Source: Ulva prolifera (taxonomy: Eukaryota; Chlorophyta; Ulvophyceae; Ulvales; Ulvaceae). From it: 64,000 nt of DNA. Location: NCBI GenBank assembly GCA_023078555.1, contig CM041198.1, positions 7,177,836-7,241,835 of the forward strand, in the 5' to 3' direction. The notes under the pieces were generated by a model. That model did no database searches. It was not told the origin of the DNA and saw only the letters and a list, made by a program, of their open reading frames with translations. Positions within the stretch are counted from its first letter, which is position 1. Each line of letters opens with the position of its first letter. The position numbers and the translations under genes are program-made. Below are positions 34,655 through 46,749 of the stretch, piece after piece.

Positions 34655-35020
34655 GGCCTGCAGGCAAGGCAGAGGCGATGAGGCAGGATACACACCCACA
34701 ACCCGGAGATACCACAGGGGGGCGCACAGGTCGCCATCGTGGAACGTGCTATGCACACTTCAACTCGACTCAAGAGTGTTCAATTATCGTACCAGGCGGC
34801 AATAGGCTGCCACCACTGTAGACTGCAGTCATGAGTGCGGGATCGGAGACGGTAAAGGGTAAAACAGACCACGTTCCGAATGCAGAGCAGCTGCTATTGC
34901 AGTTGCTGATGCTTTGTTTTGTGAATCATATAGTATACGTAAGAGTGCCGCTGTTGTATGGCGACTCGTGAGCGACCTCTGCCAAAATATGCGAGGTCCC
35001 AATTTAGGCCACGGCTGGTG

Positions 35021-35058
35021 TGTTACAAGGACAAAGGCAGCAAGGCGGGCAGCACCGC
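35021..35058 (-). repeat. Copy of the dispersed TGTCCTTGTAACA-ended repeat
   Basis: Reverse orientation: TGTTACAAGGACAAAGGCAG leading into CAGCACCGC. Confidence 0.6.
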
Positions 35059-35908
35059 AAAAGAAACAAGCAGACGAAGCAAACACCCATGGCTGGTGTG
35101 CATGCCGCGTCGCGGCGAGAATATTAATCATCCTACTGGTCATGATGACTCGGAGACACCCTGTGCACGTATAAATGGTGCTAATTTCCTGTTATGCTGC
35201 GGGCACAGCAAACGGGAAACAAGCATTCGGGAGAGACTGTAGTGCTGTGTCTAGATCCGAATCACTGTTGGCAACAGCAACGCACCGTGTGACACATACA
35301 CACACGATCCCACTACAACCGCACCCGCCCACACCGGCAGGATCGCGTAACTTATTGGCCTAACTTATTGAATGACTACTCGTAGTCCTCTTGCCAGCAG
35401 TGTTCAATACATATTGAAGCACCCCATGTGCATCTCGAAATGCATGTCCAGTACGGATGAGATTCGGTTTTGGGGTTTGCCTTCTCCCGTTCACGCATTT
35501 GTAAAAAAGTACATGCAACATGTGATAAACGATTTGCTATTTCTACCACATCTCAAAGTTGCGCAGCTGTGCAGCTGCGGGATGCTTCAACTCAGGCTGC
35601 GACCCGCTGCAGGCCTAGGTGTGCTTGCAAGCTGCCGATCGCGGATACGAACGACCATGCACGGCCACCTGTTCCAGACGAATGAACGGATCTGAAAAAC
35701 GACAGCATAAGAGCCTGGGAGGCTGCAGCTCTAGCTGATCGCGATCGACTAGCTCTCGACTGGCCTGGATTGCTCGAGCTCCGAGTCGCGTACGCGCCGG
35801 CATCTCGCCCACATCTACAGATTGAATGTTGATTCGGATGAGATTCGGTTTCAGTGTTTGTTTTCTCCCGTTCACTCTTTTGTAAACAGATTGCATGTAT
35901 CCATACCA

Positions 35909-35974
35909 CTTTGACAGATTCTTGAAACGCATACCATTTGCTAGTAGCAAATGCGTTTCAAGAATCTGTCAAAG
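35909..35974. repeat. 66-nt long hairpin (24-bp perfect arms)
   Basis: CTTTGACAGATTCTTGAAAC (continuing to 35932) is exactly complementary to 35951-35974. The spacer can pair further (ATTTGCT/AGCAAAT around AGT), giving an almost continuous stem with a small bulge. A transcript would fold strongly. Confidence 0.9.
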
Positions 35975-38970
35975 CATGAAAATGCTAGGAGCACGTCCCT
36001 CCTGCAAGTGAAGAAAAGCAAACAAAATTGCAGGCTTCGTTGTATCTCGAGATACGCAGTTTGGCAAGCGATTTCTTTTGAAATCAACTGGATGAAACTT
36101 CAACTTGCAATTGCGCGTACGTCAGGTCAGAAACATGCACATGTCACTCACGAACGACACAGGCATGCTGTTGATCAGCGCTAGCTATAGCTCGAATGGG
36201 GAAGGGATTGCGCACTGGTTCTGCGAATGGGCTGTGGAGAAAGTTCGAAACCTGACGCAACCGAGCCCTCAGGACCTGGCTGACAACGTTGAAACACCTG
36301 ACCTGATGGTCTGTATCGATTTGTTGTCCAGGAACACGCAAGCAGATGCGGGTGCAAGCGTGGAGTCACGGTATATATACACGTACATCTCGGTGTTACT
36401 CCGCTGCTACCACACCGTTTCAAAACCAGCAGATCAGTGTCGAAGCCGTGGAGCAGGCCGTCGCGTAACGCGCCCCGGGACCGTCTTGAGTAATGCCACA
36501 TATGCATGTAGCTGTGAAGTCGACTCGACACCGGCAAACTTAAATGGCGGCTGGCCTTGTGACGCAACGAGCTTACACATGGCGCGCAAGTGTCAAAGCC
36601 CAGCTACATTCAATGACCAGCACGGCTGAGCACAGTCAAACCCACTCAGAATCTGGAAGCTTCAGAAAATGCCGGTATGTAGAGTCAGCATAGCTATGGT
36701 ATTGAAGCTTGACGTGCATGGACTGAGCCTGCATGGTGGCCGCTGCCATGTGCGAGTGTGAACACGAGCGACCTCCGGCCCTGACGCGTACAGGCGCGGC
36801 CCGAGGGACTGCTACCTCACAGCGAGTTCAGCTCACACCGACGGGCACTGTTGGATGACACATACAAGCTGCTTCAAGGGATGGATTGTAAGCCTAAATC
36901 AAGTTTACGAGGTGCCGCGCAACAAGCTTGGGCCACGCGCCGTCAGCGAGAAGTGCAAGAGTGCGCATGCGCACAAACAAGTGTTTATTTACAAAAGAGT
37001 GAACGGGAGAAAACAAACACTGAAACCGAATCTCATCCGAATCAACTGCAACATACACTCACACACACACGAACACTACAACCGCACTCACAACTCAGTC
37101 CGGCAGGATCGCGTCCTCCAGGCCCGCATCATATCGCAACCCTTGCTCCCGAGAGATGAATCTCATCCGAATCAACAGGTGCGCACAAACAAGTTAAAAT
37201 GTGCCAGGTAGCCATCCAGTTGTTTCATCCGCAATAGCTGAGACGGCCGGGGAGCAGGCCGGGGCTGTTCATCCCGGTCGGAATCCCGTTAAAAATGGCA
37301 GAGTTTGGGCAAATCCCAAGGACCGGCGAAGCCGGCACCGGCGTTGCCCTGTGAACGTCAGCGGCGTGCCGGGAGCATTACGGTCAGCAGGGTCTTGAGT
37401 AACCGGTCCTCAAGTCTCGACTGGTCTCATGGCTCACGTCGTCAGCACCGCGCCATTCATCATGCATGGAGCCTATGCAGCCAGACTGGTGCAACCACCG
37501 GATTGGCGCGCTACTTGCCCCCGACAGTGCTAATAGGTTCGAAGGCGTGAAGTTTAAGCATCAGTGAGATTTTAACGTAAACAACCTGGCTAACGATGCG
37601 GCGTGCACGCTGAGAGCTGCCGTCATGCCGCTCGATTGTTACGGCCGTAACGCTGCGCGCCGGAGGCAGCACGCATCTGCAACTGTGAGAACTCAATGTA
37701 GATACAATCTCTATCTGTATAGTAGCGTGAAAAAGTTGGGATTGCAGCGGTTCTGTAGCCTTGGCGATGGAGGTATCGCCAAGGCACGTCTGTCTATAGC
37801 AAGCCCGACCGGTGCCACAGCCCTGCCGAATTTATCAAGCAGATACAATGTCAACGTTATTATCACTTTGCGGGAGCATGCTGTATGGGTAAATGCATTG
37901 CGTTGTGAGTGCTGTCTGTCATCTCCCGATGCCAGGGCACATACGGTCACGTATAACGCGACGCTATTTGCTTCAATGTGAGCCACTTGGTGTGAGTTTT
38001 CTGCCGTGCTGTAGCGAGCTTCGGTATTGTTGTGAGGATATCACTGCGTTAACAATGCTGCAGAGTGCGCCTGACGCTGCAACGCTCACGCGGTCTCAAT
38101 CACGCATTCTTTACAAAGCTCTAGCATTGTATGATGATAGAGTGTCCAGTTGCGAACGCAGAGACGGTCATCTGCTCAGAGCTGGAGTCGTCGGCGACAA
38201 CAGGTTGGTGACCAAAGCCGGCGCAGTTGCAAACGCCCCGGAAACAGACGTGCCGCTCGTTTCAGCCTTCGCCATGTAGCTTTGACGCAAGCAAGTAATA
38301 GCTTTTGTCATGCTAGTTCAAAAAGTGTTCAAAGCTCCGAGGTATCACAGTTGCACGCACGGCGCGCTTCAACCGGTGCCTACGTGGCAGTCGGCAGTGA
38401 CAGTCGCACAAGCGACGGATCGAAACCTGAGGACCGGATTAAAATGACCAGCAGCAGCGCAGCTCACCAGAGTTCCCGGTGACGGGCAGCCGCGCAGCGG
38501 CTGCCTGTCGGTGGTACGAACAACAATCGGGAGAAGCTGCTGTTAGAGAAGATACATGATGCACTGCATGTGACAAATGAAAAGCACTGGCGTGATCACG
38601 CGTGAGTACTCACGCCTACTGCGTGTTTAAACAAGTGTCTGATCTTGGCCAAGATCCATGGTGACCCAGATGCGCCAGACTTGGCCACAGACGCTGTTGA
38701 CATAGGAATGTCGATTGAGGAGCTTGAGAAGCTGCTAGCAGAGGATGCATGTGTATCTGAGATATATCCTAGCTATATAGGATATTCAATGCTGCTGTCA
38801 ACATGCATGGCCACCACGTTGCCCCGGTGCTTTTTTATGAATCCCTGGCACTACTTGCAGACCCTCGCTCACCATTCAGCACACTACCGGGATTTCCCTT
38901 TCGTTGCCAGTGCAGGAGAGCCACCGGGCAAGAGCCCACCGAGCACCGCCTGCAGGCGAAAACTTTTCTA

Positions 38971-39036
38971 CCGGTCAGTACACTCATTGAAGCGTGTTTG
39001 CAATGGGTGCACCCATGCAAGGAGTGTACTGACCGG
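38971..39036. repeat. 66-nt fold-back with 15-bp perfect arms and inner palindrome
   Basis: CCGGTCAGTACACTC (38971-38985) pairs with 39022-39036. In the middle TGGGTGCACCCA is a 12-bp palindrome flanked by TTGCA/TGCAA. Confidence 0.85.
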
Positions 39037-39451
39037 GCGTCCAGCCTCGCTGACATGTAATTGCGCTTGAGGTTCAACAGCTGTTGCCACAAGTGCACAT
39101 ACCGGTATGGCCATACCACAAGAATCATGCCAGAATCATGTAATCATGCATACAAGACCACATGATCCCATGTTCATCCGCTACGATACCCCGTTCTCTG
39201 AAAATTTTCGGTGCGTGAGGAGATGGTTTCCTGCTGGCTGTACGCCAGCGCTGTTTGCTGCAACGGCTTTGACGGTCATGCGACGATGGGCTGCGTGGTT
39301 GATGACTAGCTGCTTCCTTGTGAAGCTGGATGCCTGTGTTTTTTCTAATTGTGAAGACGCTTTTGAATTTTCTCATGTGCAGTGCACTTGCCCGTAGTGG
39401 GTGTGCACTGGCCTGGTGAATGAGTGGATTTGCGTGTGAGTTCCTAGCAAT

Positions 39452-39486
39452 GGCTCGGTGCCCGGCCTCTGTCCTTTGTAACTACA
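39452..39486 (+). repeat. LINE-tail-like repeat copy
   Basis: Shares GCCCGGCCTCTGTCCTTTGT and then AACTACA with 43206-43238. The shared stretch extends upstream (GATTTGCGTGTG, TTCCT.GCAA.GGCTCG). The copy at 43206 follows a reverse-transcriptase tail, which suggests this one is a truncated element end. Confidence 0.65.
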
Positions 39487-40389
39487 AGACCACATACAGG
39501 TATAGCTCATGCCATGTGCAATGCCAGCGCATGCCCACGACGATCCTCTCCAGCAAGACATGCTCGAGCTCGGTCAATGCAACTAAAGTACGTGTGGGGA
39601 GGCCCTCGAGGGTTGATCAAGAGTTGATGCCATGGCTAGGGGCAGCGGGCGTACGCGTGATGACAGTGCACACGTGCATGCCATCATATGGTGGTTTTTT
39701 TCTAGGATGATCTATTTCTCATATTTATTGTTCCAGGATGGTTTTTGGAGGGCCTGGTGCTTGTTTCGTGCAGTGTCGCTTCCAAGAAGGCTGCAGGTGG
39801 TGTGCAGCAACCCATACATGTCAAAACTGCTGCGGAACCGCTCACAGCACCACCAAATAGCAAGACAACCTCGTTATGGGCCATGTATAACCATAATGGA
39901 TGTTCTGAGCCCAATGGGCGAGCGCTGGGCAGCGTTGGGCAAAACTTGTCTTTGTGCCCAGCCATGCATACGATTCTGACGGAAAAGTGCGACTTTGCCC
40001 AGCGACTTGAAACAAAGATACAGTGGCACCCAGGAGGCTTTAATTAGTCTGTAGACGTTCCCAGCGCTTTCCAGAGCGTTCTGAGGTGCCCGCGCTCCCG
40101 GTGGACGTGCATGCAGACCGAGTGCCCACCCCCCTCCATTGAGTTTCAACTCCATCGTCAGGATACAGATGAACGCATCACTAGTTGGCTCAGTCGACAT
40201 GAAGGCAAAGCGCATTCCAGCAACCCTAACTGAGCTGCTGCTGTCCTCTGGCCGGCCAGGTCGTTCCAAAAGCAGTGACTGCCATGCTGCTCAGCATGCA
40301 CTTGCACTTGCTCTTACCCCCGTGGTGCCATGCTCGATGTATCCAACGTTCATGAAGTGATGTTGAAAGCAACCTCAGATACAGTCCGG

Positions 40390-42270
40390 TAAACGAGCAG
40401 TAGCAGGCGACGCTCGAGTCAAGTTGTCCATCGATGTTCCCACATCCTACAGGCGGCCTGAGCCAGCCGGTTGAGCTCAAGCGGGTCAGAAACAAAGCTG
40501 CGCTACGATTCGGATTCCCGGTCTAGGCTCGGACAGGTAACTCCTCGCCGATACGTTGGGTTTCGCCGTGAAGCAGGACGGTCAGGCATCTGACAACGAC
40601 GCACCACAGCGTCTGATTCTGTAGCCCCACCGCCCGCGCACAAGTATCAGAAGCCATGACAAAAAAAGATTAAAAATATGTGACTCGCAGAAACGTTGTT
40701 GTGCGTCATGGTTGCGGACATTGCCTGAGACACGGTTTGCATCGACCAGGCCAGGTCGAGATGACCGACAGCGTGCGGCGCTGAGACGGCCATGATTATG
40801 CAGAGCGTTGGAAGTTCTATACTGTCTCGATACATTGTCGCAGAGCATAATCACCTGCTACAGGGTGTATGTCGCTGTGTTCGCTCCGCCGGGCGCACCT
40901 GATACCACTAGGTCTGCAGTGGCCTTCTGTATTACAAGGACAAAGCCGGACAAGCTGGTAGCACCGCCAGGACAACGAGGAAGCACACGAAGAGCCCAAA
41001 GTACGCGCGGCAGGAGAGTTTCAGCTCCCTCGAATCCACCCGAACTCAGGGCCAAGTCACAGCAGTGGTCTTGTGCACCAAAGACACAGTCTCCTTTTAG
41101 CCATCTGCTGTGACCCGACGCATCAATGGCCTTAGTGCACTCCACATTTGCAGCCTACGATATATATGGCAGTATGTATATGATTGGGATTATTAGTGTC
41201 CTCCCGACCCACAGTCTGTTTTGCATTTGTTATATGGTTGTATGGACTTGAAATATGTGCTGTTCACTCTGCTCACCAGTCCCCAGGTGTTGAGCAGCGG
41301 CAGATCATTGGTCAACGTTGACAGGTACCTCAAAGCAGACAATATTTCGATACATGGGGATGTCTCGTACGTAATGCTTCAGAAACTGCTGTGCCTGGGA
41401 CACACATGATCTAGATCAGACGCCCATTCATCAGTGGCAGCCAGCCCTTGATGTGCCAAGACGGACTCCAAGACATGGTATGAATCTCATTCTGGACAAT
41501 GATCATGGCTGTGTCTTGACACATTCGCGCCCATACAATCCCACTGCCAAACACGCCAGCCTGCTGATATGCGTACAGGCAAGAGGTGGCTGCTGCGTGG
41601 CATCAGCAGACAGTTTTTGTACTGTTTCGGTGCCAGGGCGCTGCAGTGTGATGTTTACTGGCGTTAGGACAGCGCAGAACGTCGTAAGCCCGTCACGTTC
41701 TGTGCTTGTACGTGTGCGGTGCCAATCGCACACTGTTTGCTACCAACGTGAATAGTTCATGAACAATGTCGAAATGTTTTGCTGCAGCCTTGAAGTTGTG
41801 TATCAGCCGCATGCCATAGTCAGTTGGTTGAGGCCCGCGCGAGTTGTCAGCAATGCTGGACCAAGCAGGCGCGATCGCTCACGGCCAGCACTGTCAGAAT
41901 ATCACAAAATAATCCCAGGGGACTATCACGTACATATTTCATAAGCACTCGCTGATTTCTAAACGATTTTCTTGCAGCGGGCGATATCGCACGAGGCGGG
42001 CATTTGCCCTTCTGCACCATGTTCTGTTACATCTGACGCTCATTGTGTGTTCTTAGATGGGCGGGGATCAACTGTTTCCGTGATGTAGCAGATGCTTTTT
42101 CTTGACTAGCTTGCCATTCAGAGACGATCGAACCGGAGGTGCCCTCTCGAGGTCTTACCTGCACTGTGTGTTCCTTTGTCATAGCATGTTTTTTCACGTC
42201 TAATGTCGCTCAAGACTGACGATCCTTCACCACACGAAATGTCCTTGCACATTGTTGCACTGTGTATCAA
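40390..42270 (+). repeat. Decayed duplicated unit, copy A
   Basis: Aligns in patches, in the same orientation, with about 48300-50060. Shared landmarks include GAGCAGT(A/G)GCAGGCGACG, TGGCAGCCAGCC, TGCGTGGCATCAGCAG-like and GTCCTTGCACATTGT. One reading frame is conserved between copies: QWQPALDVPRRTPRHGMN here and QWQPALDLSRRAPKYGMN in the other, so an ancestral coding sequence is likely. No family was recognised. The copy looks broken. Confidence 0.6.
40931..40967 (-). repeat. Copy of the dispersed TGTCCTTGTAACA-ended repeat
   Basis: Reverse orientation: ATTACAAGGACAAAGCCGG leading into TAGCACCGC, inside duplicated unit A. Confidence 0.6.
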
Positions 42271-42499
42271 CATGTCAGCAGCTGTGGGCCCGACCATCCG
42301 CAGATGATGGGACCAAACTGCTGCTACTCGGCCGCAGCAGCTATATCAGCATGGCATAAAGCATGCGAGTGCATCTTAACGAACTGAGTTGGCTCGTGCC
42401 CCTTTCACTAGGGACACAGAGTCCTAGCAACGATTAACATTGCCGCAGTGGGCCGTACCTGAAGTCCAATGCGATACGGCTATGTAATCATGCATACAT

Positions 42500-43149
42500 A
42501 CATACGCGCGTGCGGACGCGGCGCCGGCACCTGCGACTGCTCCGGCCGCCGACGCCGATGCCGGGCACAGCGCCCAGATGGGGCGCCACGCGCCAGACTC
42601 GGCGCAGGCTGCGGCCCTGGGGGCGGCAGCGGCGCCGGGTGGCCAGGATCCGGCGGGGCCTGGGGAGCAGGCCGCTGCCGCGCAGGCACCGGCGCTGGAT
42701 CAGGTGTTCAGGGCAGTGGCCCAGGAGAAACTGGGAGACATCATGTTTATGCCGCCGGGTGACCCTTTGTGCATAGGAGATGTGTCGGTTGTGAACCCCT
42801 GTGCTGGTTCCTATTGCGGCCGTGCGGCCCGTGAGGACGGGGGTGCTGCGGAGACGCGGGACGTGCAGAAACGCACTGCTTATCGTTTGTACGAACCTGA
42901 TGCGTATAGTTTTGTGCCGTTATCGCATGAGACGCATGGTCGCTTGGGACGGCCTGCCATGAATCACTTGAATCGGCTGGCGGAGGTTGCGTCTCGGTGT
43001 GGTAAGGTGAACTGTGCTTTGTTTAAACAATTGTGACGAATGCTCTGCGCCGGTTGAGTGTGGCGTTGTGCAAGGGGAATGCTCTTGTGCTCTGTGCGGG
43101 GCTTCAATCTTTGGCTGGCATCACCGGCCGAGCTGTGGTACATGCTCGT
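42500..43149 (+). mobile_element. LINE-type retrotransposon fragment (reverse-transcriptase protein C-terminus)
   Basis: After an Ala/Gly/Pro-rich stretch the translation shows the tail that follows reverse transcriptase in many algal LINE-like proteins: DVSVVNPCAGSY, YSFVPLSHETHGRLGRPAM, NHLNRLAEVA, then RRLSVALCKGNALVLCAGL in a neighbouring frame. The fragment is broken and 5'-truncated, with no RT core visible. It is followed by a tail repeat at 43206-43238 (CCTCTGTCCTTTGTAACTACA). Family assignment is from memory of such tails; clade not determined. Confidence 0.65.
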
Positions 43150-43205
43150 GCCCGGCCTAGTGCCATGACTGTGTGAGTAGATTTGCGTGTGTTTCCTGGC
43201 AACGG

Positions 43206-43238
43206 CTCGCTGCCCGGCCTCTGTCCTTTGTAACTACA
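43206..43238 (+). repeat. 3' tail of the LINE fragment
   Basis: TGCCCGGCCTCTGTCCTTTG followed by TAACTACA lies about 60 bp after the end of the reverse-transcriptase tail and recurs at 39452-39486, so it probably marks the element's 3' end. Confidence 0.6.
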
Positions 43239-43939
43239 TACATACGCAGCTCAATGTTGTGCAACTTGGCCTGAAGCAGCTGAACAGAGATACATCAATG
43301 CACATTATCCCTCAGGTGACCACGCACATGCACCCGAGCATGAATGCCTTGCTGCAAAGCATGCAAAACGCAGCTGCAGCTACGGTCCCGCAGATCAACT
43401 TGAAGTGCATGTGTGCAGCATATAGGCCACTTGCAATTCAGGCCTTACAGATATCTGTATATACTCTCTGCCAGCAGGTGCAAACATCCCCCCTCTCTGC
43501 CACAACCACCTGCCCACCATCGGTGCACCCTCACATCTTCAGCCAGGACGATGGAGATTCCGCAATTTGAGGCAACGTGCAGGCAAAGCAACGAAAGCTA
43601 CAGCACCCCTGGAGGTCGCCCTGCTACTTGTCTTGCTGCCATGCTCGTGTGTCCACTGATCTCCGGGAATTTGCCACCTTGGACCGTCGGAGAGACTCCG
43701 ACGGCATCAGCCCGGCAGATATCTGTTAAATTGTTTGTGGGATCGCGAAGATGGGGTCCCCCGCGCGGCAGCTGCATAGACAACCCGTCCAGGTTGAGTT
43801 GTCGTCAATGGCAGCACTGAACAAGTAGATGCTCATGCGGCCGTGATCATGAGGAGAGTGTGTGGGCAGGGGAGTGGCACCCCTCGTGGCCACGAGTGCG
43901 TGGGCAGCTGCAGGGGAGTGCGTGTGGGCAGGTCACAAG

Positions 43940-45131
43940 CTATTTATACATTATAATCATGCATGCATACAGGCATGGAGGGGCCTTCACAGCTCCTGCA
44001 GTCACTCTCATAAACTGCATAGTGCCCAGTGCAGATGTCATCCAGCTGATTAGCATGTGCATGCTTCTCTGCAGGCAGCAGATCTGACACGCAGTCCGTT
44101 GGTGACGTATGCATGTGATATGACTACCGAGCGAGAGACAGTGCCAGAATGACATGCAGGACGCTGGCTCGCACCCAATCAGATCGAAGCCGGTGCAGGG
44201 ACCTGACACACGCGGGGCAGGCACAAAGGAGCGGCGGCTGCCAGAGGGACTGCGGCCGCCCTCGTCGCCTTCATCGCCCTCGTTTCCTTCATTGCCCTCG
44301 TTGCCCTCGTTGCCCTCGTTGCCCTCATTGCCCTCATTGCCCTCATTGCCCTCGTTACCATTGTTGAAGACACTACGTCCTTCGTTTCCCTCATTGCCCT
44401 CATTGCCCTCATTTCCCTCGTTTCCCTCGTTGCCTTCATTCCCCTCATTCCCTTCATTGCCCTCGTTTCCCTCATTGCCCTCGTTCCCCTCATTCCCCTC
44501 ATTGCCATTGTTAAAGGGAGATCTGCGTCCCTCATTGCCCTCGTTCCCTTCATTACCCTCATTACCCTCATTTCCTTCATTGCCCTCGTTGCCCTCGTTG
44601 CCTGCATGGACACTCCCATGGCAAATGTTGCCACATGCCAGTCGCCCGGAGCTCGGCAGGCGCATTCGTGGATCTGGGTTCACGCATTCACAAATGCATG
44701 TACATAGACGGTTCCAGTCGGATGAGCTGAGCCTTCCAGCCGGACGAGCTTGGCCGTAAAATTTCATTATATAATATGCTGGGGAAGACAAAAGCGACAG
44801 GCGCGCAGCAGTCCAGCTCTGCCCGGTCGCTAGCCCCTGCCTACATGCATGAACTCCACTCCGAACCGCCGTTGCACATGCAATGTAAGTGTGGGTCTGC
44901 ACCGTTGTTGTGTGAGAGCAGGGCGCGCAGCCTTGCCGCGGCGTCGCCGGCTGGGAGGTCCCAGAGACCAGCCCCCGCCTGGGTGCCGCTGCCCTGCTCC
45001 TCCAGCTCGCCGACGGAGGCCATGGCCACTCTGGTGGTGCGGGGGATCCGGAGCGTGCGCGCCCCGACTCCCACAGCCGGGGAGAGTGCTGCAGCTGCAG
45101 CGAAGAGCACGGGGAGAAGGCCGCCGATCAT
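43940..45131 (-). CDS. Secreted NEG-repeat protein, leader-exon family member A
   Basis: Exon 1 runs 45131-44903 and exon 2 starts at 44601, a phase-1 junction (AACG|GTGCAG to ATGCAG|GCAACG), giving about 296 aa if exon 2 runs to the stop at 43940. Exon 1 encodes a signal peptide (MIGGLLPVLFAAAAALSPAV, cleavage likely after GVGA), then about 50 residues ending AARLRALLSHNN. Exon 2 begins with three blocks of Asn-Glu-Gly triplets (about 28 NEG plus 2 DEG), separated by RRSPFNNG and RSVFNNG and closed by GRSPSGSRRSF. FDLIGCEPAS follows, which is conserved in the neighbour as FDLIECVPAS. Sequence after that is not conserved, so the true end may lie near 44150 or in another exon. Function unknown; a secreted acidic repeat protein (wall, scale or mucilage) is inference. 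Confidence 0.6.
44235..44601 (-). repeat. 9-bp coding minisatellite (Asn-Glu-Gly)
   Basis: About 30 units of GAGGGCAAT-type sequence on the minus strand, with synonymous variation (GGC/GGA, AAT/AAC), interrupted by two spacers. The unit keeps the reading frame. Confidence 0.95.
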
Positions 45132-46749
45132 GGTCTCTGCAGGAACTGTGGCCGTTATGACCCTCACTTGCCCACTTGGCACTTGGAAGTATCATGATGG
45201 TTCACGATTCAACAGTACAAGTTGATGGTAGTCCTAGGACAGCTGTGGAGCTAGTTCATTCGGTAGTTGACTGCAGCTTACTATTATCACTGGCCAACTG
45301 CAAAATCATGCCAAATCATGGTGCCACGATCGATCGAGATATCTGAACGTGATCTCACGTGTGCACACAGGAGTGTACAGTCGAGACTCTCATACGGAAC
45401 ACTGAACGAGATGCTTGTGCCACATGTACAGTCAGTGACCCGTGGATGCTGTCAGAGCTCCCGGGCGCGGCCTACGCCTCGCATATGCAGTGCCCAGTTT
45501 CAACAGCACAGCGTTGCCGAAGATGTAGCATTCAAGCAGTCGTCGCTTGGCCGTGACGCGTCATGACGTTGGAGTGGGACCGTCGGACGTTCGACTGCAC
45601 GCAAGATCACTCACGACATCGTATGCCACGAACCAAAACTTGGCCGTGACACATCGATATCAGTCAGGCAGGCATACCATGTCGTTGCGCGGCATTGAAG
45701 GCAACCAACATGCAGCACAGCAAGTGAGTTTGACACTATCCTGACAAGTGTTGCACGTGGCGGTTTCCTAAATATTTATTAATCCGACGCACAGCAGCAC
45801 CATGCACACACTGCAGCGCTAGCCATGGCTCACGCTCGCTGTCGTCCGGCAGGACCGAGCCCGGTAGAAGCATAATTGCACATTTGCACTTTTACAAAAG
45901 AGCATAATTGTAATCAGCTGACACATCGCGACTTCATGCGCACAGGATTGATCGATTATCCGAGGATCAGACGCGATCGACTGTCGCGACAGTGTCCGGA
46001 GCTTGGATCCTCAGGAACACAATGGTTGTACCGTCAGTGAACACCATATTTTTGTGAGATCCATATGCTGCTGCCAGTGCAGGAATTCCATTGCAGGAAT
46101 TAAATTCAACAGCGCAACAGCAATCGCCATGCACATAAATCTCTTTCGCGATCTCTTAAGAAAGCTTTCGCGACGTCGATACTGTTCATAGCGTCCCAGT
46201 TAAGACCTAGGCTGCTGTAGTCAAGAGATGCATGGGTAGGAGCGCACTGCTGATCGATATCACGACTAGACGAGCTCGGAGTGGATCGCGTTGATTGTCT
46301 CTAGAGAGACGGCAGGTGACGGCTGGTAGTACAGAAGATGTATGAGCGTGCTCTGAGATTGATGTAGCTCTTTAATTTGCGAGCCTCTAGAGATCTCTGC
46401 AGCCCAGGTGCCGGTGCACCTGTGCACACGCTGCTGTGTGGTCGGCATCCTCAGCAGCACTGGCGGCAGAGCGGAGGAGCAATAGCCTGTTGGATGAATG
46501 AATCAACTTTTACTTGACATTACTGTGGCGCAGACCTCGAGCTGCGGGGCGGAGCAGCGCGGCGGGGACCCCGCGGCTCATGACCAGTGGTTATTGACCA
46601 CACAATCGCCGTGGGCCGGCAATCCGCTGCCATATGCTCATGCATGATCATATCATATGATGCAGCTTGTGACCACGCGGTATAGTCCAGAAAGTCAATG
46701 TTGTCAACTACCCGTTGGACTTGGAGCATTCATGCATAAGACCGTAGTC
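45132..46749. other. Intergenic region between the two NEG-repeat paralogues
   Basis: No recognisable gene. Open frames under 100 codons (for example 45267-45566 and 45547-45744) lack exon-type codon use. AT-rich patches occur near 45760-45790 and 45870-45910. Confidence 0.6.

Larger units (their letters stand above)
34655..39451. other. AT-richer intergenic region with decayed open segments
   Basis: No conserved gene was recognised. Exon-like open segments occur at about 36130-36370 (contains NGEGIAHWFCEWAVEKVRN), 38090-38279 and 38645-38760 (contains DIGMSIEELEKLLAED), all plus strand and without third-position G/C bias. A 50-60-bp sequence around GGATGAGATTCGGTTT recurs at about 35455-35512 (+), 35826-35886 (+) and 36985-37045 (-). 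A CACTACAACCGCAC to GGCAGGATCGCGT segment recurs at about 35300-35349 and 37067-37115. These look like fragments of mobile sequences. Confidence 0.5.

Noticed and set aside
37200-37560. Possible structured RNA
   Set aside because: GC-rich with short inverted words, but no tRNA boxes, rRNA or snRNA landmarks were found.
44154-44759. Plus-strand open frame rich in Ser-Leu-Pro
   Set aside because: It is the complement of the NEG repeat; the minus strand has the signal-peptide exon, splice sites and conserved end.
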